NCBI GenBank assembly: GCA_937958785.1
Contig: CALGMY010000178.1
Span: 1-5,421, forward strand
Reading direction: 5' to 3'
From: an uncultured Gammaproteobacteria bacterium
GTDB lineage: Bacteria; Pseudomonadota; Gammaproteobacteria; Steroidobacterales; GCA-2729495
Length of the DNA: 5,421 nt
The position numbers were made by a program, and so were the translations under genes. Shown piece after piece: positions 1 to 5,421 of the stretch. Numbering within the stretch: position 1 is the first letter of the stretch; each line of letters opens with the position of its first letter. Under the pieces are notes generated by a model. That model was not told the DNA's origin. It was given only the letters and a program-made list of their open reading frames with translations, and did no database searches.

Positions 1-29
1 GTCTCGAACGCCCCTAAGTCGCACGGCCG

Positions 30-47
30 CGCGTCGGGGACGACGCG
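30..47. other. Perfect GC-rich hairpin upstream of metG
   Basis: Bases 30-36 (CGCGTCG) pair perfectly with 41-47 (CGACGCG) around a GGGA tetraloop, which fits the GNRA class. No T-run follows on either strand, so it does not look like a classical intrinsic terminator. It could be a terminator of a gene outside the window, an RNA structure, or chance in very GC-rich DNA. Confidence 0.3.
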
Positions 48-106
48 GGCCCACGATGGGGGCGAGCCGATCGCGTGGTGCGAACCTCCCCTCGGCTGCG
101 CTCGTC

Positions 107-135
107 CTGTCGGGTCGAGTCGGGGGCGTTACAAT
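107..135 (+). promoter_or_regulatory. Possible sigma70-type promoter for metG and the rsx genes
   Basis: TACAAT at 130-135 is a five-of-six match to the -10 consensus TATAAT and is conspicuous in this GC-rich background. With a 17-base spacer the -35 position would be CTGTCG (107-112), only about three of six matches to TTGACA. The predicted transcript start, near 142, would give a leader of about 54 bases before the metG ATG. I see no other promoter-like sequence before the downstream genes, so this may drive the whole run. The -10 box is the only strong element. Confidence 0.45.
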
Positions 136-143
136 GCCCGCTC

Positions 144-165
144 GGGGGCCCTTCGCCTCGCCCCC
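144..165 (+). other. Inverted repeat in the metG leader
   Basis: GGGGGC (144-149) can pair with GCCCCC (160-165), leaving a 10-base loop. The structure would lie at the very start of the predicted metG transcript. It has no T-run and does not resemble a T-box or S-box riboswitch. It may be a stability or translation element, or a by-product of base composition. Confidence 0.2.
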
Positions 166-195
166 AGGTCCGTTCCCCCTCCGACAAGTCGACTC

Positions 196-2235
196 ATGAG
201 TTCCCGCCGACTGCTGGTCACCTCGGCTCTTCCCTACGCCAACGGCCCGATCCACATCGGTCACCTGGTCGAGTACGTCCAGACCGACATCTGGGTGCGC
301 TACCAGCGGCTGGCCGGCCACGACGTCACCTACCTCTGCGCCAGCGACGCCCACGGCACGCCGATCATGCTGAAGGCGCGGGACCTCGGCATCACCCCGG
401 AGTCCCTGGTGGAGCGATTCCGCACGGAGCACCAGCAGGCCTTCGCCGGCTTCCGGGTGGCATTCGACAACTACCACACGACCCACTCGGAGGAGAACCG
501 GGTGCTCGTCGAGGAGGTCTTTGCGCGGCTGTCGGCTGCCGGACTCATCACCCAGCGGGTGATCAAGCAGGCCTACGACACCGAGGCCGGCATGTTCCTG
601 CCGGACCGCTTCATCCGCGGCGACTGCCCGGTCTGCGGCAAGCCCGACCAGTACGGGGACAGCTGCGAGAACTGTGGCGCCACCTACTCGCCCGCCGACC
701 TCAGGAACCCGCGCTCCGTGGTCTCGGGCACGACGCCGGCGGAGCGCGACTCCGTGCACTACTTCTTCCGCCTGGGCGCCTTCGAGGACAGCCTGAAGGC
801 CTGGCACGCGGGCGGCCACGTGCACGAGAGCGTCGCCAGGAAGCTTCAGGAGTGGTTCTCGGCGGGCCTCAGGGACTGGGACATCTCCCGGGACGCGCCC
901 TACTTCGGGTTCCGGATCCCCGGCACCGACGACAAGTACTTCTATGTCTGGCTCGATGCGCCGGTGGGCTACATGGCCAGCCACCGGCACTGGCTGGCGC
1001 GCACGGGACGGCCGGCGGCGGAATTCGACGAGGCCTGGGGTGTCGGCAGCCCCGTCGAACTGCATCACTTCATCGGCAAGGACATCCTCTACTTCCACAC
1101 GCTGTTCTGGCCGGCGCTCCTCGCGGGCGCCGGTTTCCGCCAGCCGACCGCCGTGCACGTGCACGGCTTCCTCACGGTCAATGGCCAGAAGATGTCCAAG
1201 TCGCGGGGCACCTTCGTGGCGGCGGACACGTACCTGAAGCACCTGGATCCCGAGTACCTGCGCTACTACTACGCGTTCAAGCTCGGCGCCGGCCTCGATG
1301 ACATCGACCTGAACCTCGAGGACTTCGCCGCGCGCGTGAACGCGGACCTGGTGGGCAAGGTCGTGAACCTGGCGAGCCGCTGCGCCGGCTTCATCGAGCA
1401 GCGCTTCGGCGGGGAACTGGCTGCGGAACTGCACGCACCGGCGCTCTTTGCCGGGTTCGTCGCCGCCGGCGACAGCATCGGCAGCGCCTTCGACCAGCGG
1501 GACTACGGGCGGGCCATGCGCGAGACCATGCTGCTCGCCGACGCGGCCAACCGCTACATCGACGAGCAGAAGCCCTGGGTCCTGGCGCGGGACCCAGCGA
1601 CGCTGCCCAAGGTGCAGCAGGTCTGCACCCAGGGACTCAACCTCTTCCGGGTGCTCATGACCTACCTTGCCCCCGTGGTGCCGCGCATCGCCGCGGATGC
1701 CGCGCGGTTCCTCCGCGCCCCGGCGGGAAACTGGGCCGACCGGGCCACGCCGCTGCTCGGCACGATGATCGGCACCTTCGAACCCCTGCTCGTCCGGGTT
1801 GACCCGGACGCGATCTCCCGTATGTTGGCAGACTCCATGGACAGGACCGCACCCGTGACCTCAGCCCCGCCCACCAGCGCCACCACGGCCGCCCCCACGG
1901 GGGCCGGCAAGCCCGAGATCGAGCTGGCCGACTTCCAGAAGGTGGACCTGCGGATCGCGACCGTCACCGCGGCCGAGGCCGTGGAGGGCGCGGACAAGCT
2001 CGTGCGCCTCACGCTCTCCCTGGGCGCGGATACCCGCACGGTCCTCTCGGGCATCAAGGCAGCCTACGCGCCCGCGGACCTCGTGGGGCGGCAGGTCATC
2101 CTGGTGGCCAACCTGAAGCCCCGGAAAATGCGCTTCGGCGTCTCCGAGGGCATGGTGCTCGCCGCCGGCGGCGAAGGGGGCCTGTTCCTCGTGGGGCCGG
2201 ACGCCCCGGCGCCGCCCGGTGCGGCCGTGACCTGA
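196..2235 (+). CDS. metG: Methionine--tRNA ligase (MetRS), long form with C-terminal dimerisation domain
   Basis: This cytoplasmic class I aminoacyl-tRNA synthetase joins methionine to tRNA-Met, for both initiation and elongation, using ATP. The 679-residue product is close to the 677 residues of E. coli MetG and is colinear with it. The catalytic core shows the HIGH motif exactly (residues 20-23), the KMSKS loop exactly (332-336) and the WLDAP block of the active site. The zinc knuckle has four cysteines at 144, 147, 157 and 160 (CPVC and CENC), as in the E. coli type. The helical anticodon-binding domain follows. A Thr/Ala/Pro-rich linker (about 550-573) leads to a Trbp111-like tRNA-binding OB-fold from about 575 to the end, the domain that dimerises the enzyme. 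The ATG at 196 puts the N-terminus in register with E. coli, although no good Shine-Dalgarno sequence precedes it. Its TGA overlaps the rsxA ATG by one base, suggesting co-transcription and coupled translation. Confidence 0.99.
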   Translation: MSSRRLLVTSALPYANGPIHIGHLVEYVQTDIWVRYQRLAGHDVTYLCASDAHGTPIMLKARDLGITPESLVERFRTEHQQAFAGFRVAFDNYHTTHSEENRVLVEEVFARLSAAGLITQRVIKQAYDTEAGMFLPDRFIRGDCPVCGKPDQYGDSCENCGATYSPADLRNPRSVVSGTTPAERDSVHYFFRLGAFEDSLKAWHAGGHVHESVARKLQEWFSAGLRDWDISRDAPYFGFRIPGTDDKYFYVWLDAPVGYMASHRHWLARTGRPAAEFDEAWGVGSPVELHHFIGKDILYFHTLFWPALLAGAGFRQPTAVHVHGFLTVNGQKMSKSRGTFVAADTYLKHLDPEYLRYYYAFKLGAGLDDIDLNLEDFAARVNADLVGKVVNLASRCAGFIEQRFGGELAAELHAPALFAGFVAAGDSIGSAFDQRDYGRAMRETMLLADAANRYIDEQKPWVLARDPATLPKVQQVCTQGLNLFRVLMTYLAPVVPRIAADAARFLRAPAGNWADRATPLLGTMIGTFEPLLVRVDPDAISRMLADSMDRTAPVTSAPPTSATTAAPTGAGKPEIELADFQKVDLRIATVTAAEAVEGADKLVRLTLSLGADTRTVLSGIKAAYAPADLVGRQVILVANLKPRKMRFGVSEGMVLAAGGEGGLFLVGPDAPAPPGAAVT

Positions 2236-2777
2236 TGGCGGAGCTGCTGCCAGTCGTCCTTGCAGCAGCCACGGTGAACAACCTCGTGCTCGGGCGGCTG
2301 CTCGGGCTCGGCACGCTGTTCGACCCGCCAGCCGGCGGGAAACTGCTGGCGGAGACGGCGGCCACGACCCTCGCCCTGGTCCTCGCCCTCGCGGCCGGCC
2401 ACCTGCTCGGGGCCTACGTGCTGGAGCCGCTCGGCCTGCCGTCCCTCCGCATCCTCGCCGTCCTGGCGGTCAGCGCCGGCGCCGTACAGCTGGCCGATGC
2501 CCTGTTCCGCCGCCGCCCGGGGTCGGTCGCCACGCACCTGCTGGTCGCCGGTGCGGCCCTCCTCGCGCCCACCACCACCGGGTCCCTGCCCGGGGCGATC
2601 GCCACCGGGCTCGGGGCCGGCGCGGGCTACGGCCTCGTGCTCACGCTGTTCGCGTCGGTACTGCCCCGGCTGGCCCGGGGGCCGGTCCCCGCGCCCCTGC
2701 GCGGGCCGGCACTGGTCTTCCTGACGGCGGGCCTCCTGTCCCTCGCCCTCCTCGGCTTCGCCGGCGTGGGCGCCTAG
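2235..2777 (+). CDS. rsxA: RsxA/RnfA-like integral membrane subunit, cysteine-free variant
   Basis: This is a member of the RnfA/RnfE/NqrD/NqrE membrane family. It has 180 residues, against 193 in E. coli RsxA, and about six hydrophobic segments (roughly 2-22, 38-60, 70-90, 100-115, 120-143, 157-178). Family identity is clear at both ends: VNNLVLGRLLGLG (14-26) matches the VNNFVLVKFLGLC region of RsxA, and VPAPLRGPALVFLTAGL (151-167) matches VPAPFRGNAIALITAGL. In the canonical complex RnfA and RnfE each give two cysteines to an iron-sulfur centre within the membrane. Here the first position is Gly26 (codon 2310-2312), the second aligns to Ser117 (2583-2585), and the protein has no cysteine anywhere. 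It therefore cannot ligate that centre in the usual way. It could be a structural half of the RsxA/RsxE pair, or part of a rewired complex. RsxE is ruled less likely by the closer match to RsxA and by position, but the two are paralogues. The start is fixed by the TGATG overlap with metG. Confidence 0.88.
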   Translation: MAELLPVVLAAATVNNLVLGRLLGLGTLFDPPAGGKLLAETAATTLALVLALAAGHLLGAYVLEPLGLPSLRILAVLAVSAGAVQLADALFRRRPGSVATHLLVAGAALLAPTTTGSLPGAIATGLGAGAGYGLVLTLFASVLPRLARGPVPAPLRGPALVFLTAGLLSLALLGFAGVGA

Positions 2778-2799
2778 GCAGGTCCCGCCCCGGCAACCT

Positions 2800-2804
2800 G
2801 GTGG
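2800..2804 (+). promoter_or_regulatory. Weak ribosome-binding site for rsxC
   Basis: GGTGG lies four bases before the rsxC ATG, inside the only true gap between the genes from metG to rsxG (2778-2808). It is a partial match to GGAGG with short spacing. The gap shows no promoter or terminator. Confidence 0.35.
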
Positions 2805-2808
2805 CGCC

Positions 2809-4170
2809 ATGAGCGAACCCGTCCCCAGCGACCCGGCCGGCTTCGACGCGCAACCCCCGCGGCCGACCTGGGGCGTGCGCACCCCGCTGCGCAAGTCCGT
2901 GTCGACGCGCGAGCCGATCCTTGTTGCGCCGGCCCCGGCGCGCGTCTGCATTCCGCTCGTGCAGGGCGAGACCCCCGCCGCGCGGCCACTCGTCGCCATC
3001 GGCCAGGCGGTCCGTTGCGGCGAGCCGGTTGGCGCGCCGGCCGAGCCCGGCCTGCCCCAGGTGCACGCCACCATCGCGGGCCGCGTCACGGCCATCGGGC
3101 CCGCCCTGGTCGCCGGCGCGGGCGGCCCCGTTCCCTGCGTGCACCTCGAGGGCACGGGCGGCGACGAGCGCTGGCCCGGTTACACCCGTATCGCGGCGCC
3201 GGAGCAGCTGGCGCCGGCGGCACTGCTGGAGGGCATCGCCCGCGCGGGCATCACGGGCCTCGGCGGCGCGCTCTACCCGACCGCCCGCAAGCTCGGCATG
3301 TCCGCCGGTGCGGGCGTCGTGCTGCTGAACGGGGTCGAGTGCGAGCCCTACATCAGCTGCGACGACGCCCTGCTCCGGGAGCGGGCAGACCGGGTGGTGG
3401 CCGGCGCCCGGCTGCTGGTGGCGGCACTGGGCGCCCGGCAGTGCGTCATCGCGGTGAAGAACGGCATGGCAGAGGCCCGGGCCGCGCTGTACCACGCGCT
3501 CGAGGCCGTGGCGGACCCCCGCCTCGCGCTGTCGGTGGTGACGGCCCGGTATCCGGCCGGTGGCGAGCGCCAGCTGATCGAACTGGTCCTCGGCCGGGAG
3601 GTGCCGGCGGGGGGGCATCCGGCCGACGTGGGCGTGGTGTGCCAGAACGTCGCCACCGCGGCGGCCCTCGCGGACTTCTTCGCGCGGGGCCAGCCGCTCA
3701 TCTCGCGCATCGTCACGGTGACCGGCGGCGGGGTCGCGCAGCCCCGCAACATCGAGGCCCGCATCGGCACGCCCATTGCGGAACTCATCGCCCTCGCCGG
3801 TGGCTACCGGGGCGAGCCCCTGCGCCTCGTCATGGGCGGCCCGATGATGGGCATTGCCCTGCCCGACGACGGCCTCCCCATCACGGCGGCCACCAACTGC
3901 CTGATCGCAGCCACCGCCCTGGACCTCGGCATGGCTCCCGGCGGCGCCCTGGAGCCCGAGTTCCCCTGCGTCCGCTGCGGCGCCTGCGTGGAAGCCTGCC
4001 CCGCGGGACTGCTGCCCCAGGAACTGCTGGCCGTGGCCCGGGCTGGCGACCGGGCCGGGCTCGCCGCGCTGGACCTTGGCGAGTGCATCGAGTGCGGCGC
4101 CTGCGATTACGTCTGTCCCAGCCGGATCCCGCTCACGAGCGTGTTCCGCCGGGCGAAGGCCGCCGGCTGA
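2809..4170 (+). CDS. rsxC: Electron transport complex subunit RsxC/RnfC (NADH/FMN, two 4Fe-4S), compact form
   Basis: This is the peripheral cytoplasmic subunit of the Rnf/Rsx complex, which in the family exchanges electrons with NAD(H) through FMN and two 4Fe-4S clusters. The order of domains is: N-terminal barrel-sandwich domain (about 20-115); the NADH/FMN-binding Rossmann-like domain similar to NuoF (about 140-290), with GLGGALYPT (150-158) and the ECEPY block (177-181); an SLBB beta-grasp domain (about 298-335); MGGPMMG (342-348); and the ferredoxin-like tail. Cysteines 387, 390, 393, 397 and 426, 429, 432, 436 form two complete CxxCxxCxxxCP motifs. The canonical glycine loop is GLGGAGFPT, so Leu155-Tyr156 replaces Gly-Phe here. 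At 453 residues it lacks the long Lys/Ala/Glu-rich extension of E. coli RsxC (740 residues) and resembles short RnfC forms. It follows rsxA directly, with no rsxB between, and overlaps rsxD by one base. Confidence 0.97.
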   Translation: MSEPVPSDPAGFDAQPPRPTWGVRTPLRKSVSTREPILVAPAPARVCIPLVQGETPAARPLVAIGQAVRCGEPVGAPAEPGLPQVHATIAGRVTAIGPALVAGAGGPVPCVHLEGTGGDERWPGYTRIAAPEQLAPAALLEGIARAGITGLGGALYPTARKLGMSAGAGVVLLNGVECEPYISCDDALLRERADRVVAGARLLVAALGARQCVIAVKNGMAEARAALYHALEAVADPRLALSVVTARYPAGGERQLIELVLGREVPAGGHPADVGVVCQNVATAAALADFFARGQPLISRIVTVTGGGVAQPRNIEARIGTPIAELIALAGGYRGEPLRLVMGGPMMGIALPDDGLPITAATNCLIAATALDLGMAPGGALEPEFPCVRCGACVEACPAGLLPQELLAVARAGDRAGLAALDLGECIECGACDYVCPSRIPLTSVFRRAKAAG

Positions 4171-5210
4171 TGCGCTTCGACACCGGCCCCTCGCCCCAGT
4201 GGCGCGCGCCCGGCACGGTGGCGGCCATGATGCGGACGGTGGTCCTGGCCCTGGTACCTGCCCTGCTGGCCCACGTCTGGTTCTACGGGGCGGGGATCCT
4301 CGTCAATGCGGGCATTGCCCTCGTGGCAGGGCTCGCCACGGAGGCCGCCTGCCTGCGCCTCACGGGCAAGCCGGTCGGGCGCTTCCTCACCGATGGCAGC
4401 ACGCTGGTCACTGCCGTCCTGTACGCCTTCTGCCTGCCACCGTTGTGCCCCTGGTGGGTGACCGTGACGGGGATGGTGTTCGCCATCGGCATCGTCAAGC
4501 ACGCCTACGGCGGGCTCGGCTACAACCCGTTCAATCCGGCGATGGCTGCCTGCGCGCTCGTGCTGGTCACCTTCCCCGCGGCCATGGCCCGCTGGACGGC
4601 GCCGGACATCGGCGACCTGGATTACGCCCGCCCGACGGTTGCGGCCACGATCACCTACGCCCTGGCCGGCAGCCTGCCCGCTGGCACGGGCGTGGACGCC
4701 ATCGCGCGACCCACGACGCTCGCCCTGGCGCGGGAGGGCCTCGGCCTCTCGCGGACCATGGACGAGATCCAGGCTGGCCCGGCGTTCGGCGACTTCGGCG
4801 GCGCCGGCTGGGAGTGGATCGGCAACTTCACCGCGATCGGCGGCTTCGCCCTGCTGCTGCTCGGCGTGATCCGCTGGCACACCCCGGCTGGCGTGCTCGG
4901 TGGCCTCCTCACCTGCGCCACCCTGGCCTGGCTGCTGGACCCGGATACCCACCCGTCTCCCGGCTTCCACCTCTTCAGCGGCGGCGCGATCCTCGGGGCG
5001 TTCTTCATCGCGACCGACCCCGTGTCGTCCCCCGCCACCGCCCGCGGCCGCCTGGTGTACGGCGCGGGCATCGGCGTGCTGACCTGGCTCATCCGCGCCT
5101 TTGGCAGCTACCCGGACGGGGTCGCCTTCGCCGTCCTGGCCATGAACATGGGCGTGCCGCTCATCGAGCGCTACACGCGCCCCCGCGTCTATGGCCGGCC
5201 CCGTGCGTGA
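4170..5210 (+). CDS. rsxD: Electron transport complex subunit RsxD/RnfD, integral membrane flavoprotein
   Basis: This is a membrane subunit of the NqrB/RnfD/RsxD family, whose members carry covalently bound FMN attached by ApbE and form part of the ion-translocating core. The product has 346 residues, against 352 in E. coli RsxD. Conserved blocks are GGLGYNPFNPAM (114-125), GAFFIATDPVSSPAT (276-290), SYPDGVAFAV (313-322) and PLIERYTRPRVYG (330-342). Hydrophobic segments flank these in the usual pattern. The residue aligned with the FMN-bearing threonine is Thr182, in DAIARPTTL (176-184). The usual neighbours of that threonine, close to S/T-G-A-T, are replaced by A-R-P-T, so flavinylation is uncertain; Thr183 is a second candidate. 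The open frame continues upstream through rsxC, but the ATG at 4170, overlapping the rsxC TGA as TGATG, aligns with the E. coli N-terminus. The 3' end overlaps rsxG. Confidence 0.97.
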   Translation: MRFDTGPSPQWRAPGTVAAMMRTVVLALVPALLAHVWFYGAGILVNAGIALVAGLATEAACLRLTGKPVGRFLTDGSTLVTAVLYAFCLPPLCPWWVTVTGMVFAIGIVKHAYGGLGYNPFNPAMAACALVLVTFPAAMARWTAPDIGDLDYARPTVAATITYALAGSLPAGTGVDAIARPTTLALAREGLGLSRTMDEIQAGPAFGDFGGAGWEWIGNFTAIGGFALLLLGVIRWHTPAGVLGGLLTCATLAWLLDPDTHPSPGFHLFSGGAILGAFFIATDPVSSPATARGRLVYGAGIGVLTWLIRAFGSYPDGVAFAVLAMNMGVPLIERYTRPRVYGRPRA

Positions 5211-5421
5211 CAACGCGACAGCACTCGCTGCGCTGGCAGCGGCGGCGACGCTCACGGTGGCGGCTGCCTGGCATTTCACCCGGGAGGCCATCGAGGACCA
5301 GGCTGCCCGCCGGACCCTCGCGGAGATCGCGACGGTGCTGCCGGCCGCCCGCTTCGACAACGCCCCGCACCGGGACGTGGTGCTGCTCGACACGGGCAGC
5401 GGGGAACCCCTGCCCGTGTAC
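5191..5421 (+). CDS. rsxG: Electron transport complex subunit RsxG/RnfG, 5' part only
   Basis: The first 77 codons of an RsxG-type protein are present before the window ends. RsxG/NqrC proteins are anchored by one N-terminal helix and carry FMN on a periplasmic domain. Residues 9-28 are an Ala-rich hydrophobic segment, followed by TREAIEDQAARR (30-41) and VLPAARFDNA (49-58), which match the TKTTIAEQA and VLPAERYNNA regions of E. coli RsxG. The flavinylation motif lies beyond the window, so its integrity cannot be judged. The ATG at 5191 overlaps the end of rsxD by 20 bases. A GTG at 5203, in the same frame, would shorten the overlap to 8 bases and remove four residues. Neither start has a convincing Shine-Dalgarno sequence. 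Confidence 0.9.
   Translation, partial: MAGPVRDNATALAALAAAATLTVAAAWHFTREAIEDQAARRTLAEIATVLPAARFDNAPHRDVVLLDTGSGEPLPVY

Noticed and set aside
1..74. Possible start of a divergent gene, such as mrp/apbC, which often neighbours metG
   Set aside because: A short reverse frame with possible GTG starts (52-54, 22-24) is open to the edge, but it is too short to show any family similarity.
136..195. T-box or methionine-sensing riboswitch in the metG leader
   Set aside because: The leader is only about 54 bases, and no T-box core or S-box-like structure is present.
75..1301. Long forward open frame overlapping the 5' half of metG
   Set aside because: It runs in another frame of metG, is Arg/Pro/Gly-rich with no recognisable domain, and is typical of stop-poor GC-rich shadow frames.
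2064..3618. Two long overlapping reverse-strand open frames opposite the 3' end of metG, rsxA and rsxC
   Set aside because: Composition is low-complexity Arg/Gly/Ala/Pro, there is no domain, and the opposite strand is fully explained by the real genes.
3015..4169. N-terminal extension of rsxD through the rsxC region
   Set aside because: This part of the frame is an Arg-rich shadow of rsxC. RsxD homology begins at the ATG at 4170.
4107..5393. Long reverse-strand open frame opposite rsxD and rsxG
   Set aside because: It is antisense to well-conserved rsxD and rsxG, has no recognisable motif, and is explained by low stop frequency in GC-rich DNA.

Overview
The window looks like part of a chromosome from a high-GC gammaproteobacterium (about 70% G+C by eye). 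It carries a complete methionyl-tRNA synthetase gene (metG) followed directly by a run of Rsx/Rnf electron-transport genes on the same strand: rsxA, rsxC, rsxD and the start of rsxG. The gammaproteobacterial assignment rests on the close match of MetG, RsxC and RsxD to their Escherichia coli counterparts. It is an inference from protein similarity recalled from memory; no search was run.

Layout. Positions 1-195 hold no gene I can support. They contain a perfect GC-rich hairpin (30-47), a possible sigma70-type promoter with a good -10 box (130-135), and a leader with a second small inverted repeat (144-165). metG fills 196-2235. Its stop overlaps the start of rsxA by one base (TGATG). rsxA ends at 2777, and a 31-base gap with a weak ribosome-binding site leads to rsxC (2809-4170). 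rsxC overlaps rsxD (4170-5210) by one base, again as TGATG. rsxD overlaps rsxG, which starts near 5191 and runs off the window end. No terminator or internal promoter is evident, so metG and the rsx genes probably form one transcript.

How the genes work together. MetG charges tRNA-Met. The rsx genes encode a membrane complex of the Rnf/Rsx/Nqr type. In this family the RsxC (NADH, FMN, two 4Fe-4S), RsxD and RsxG (covalent FMN) and RsxA/RsxE (membrane Fe-S site) subunits move electrons between NAD(H) and ferredoxin-like carriers, coupled to ion movement. In E. coli the complex helps keep SoxR reduced.

The most interesting point is that this is not a standard Rnf operon. The ferredoxin subunit rsxB, usually between rsxA and rsxC, is absent from that position. 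RsxA has no cysteine at all, so it lacks the two that bind the membrane iron-sulfur centre in canonical RnfA/NqrE-type proteins. The predicted flavinylation site of RsxD is also degenerate. RsxC keeps both 4Fe-4S motifs, and the C-terminal half of RsxD is well conserved, so this looks like a selected variant and not a decaying operon. rsxE and the rest of rsxG lie outside the window.
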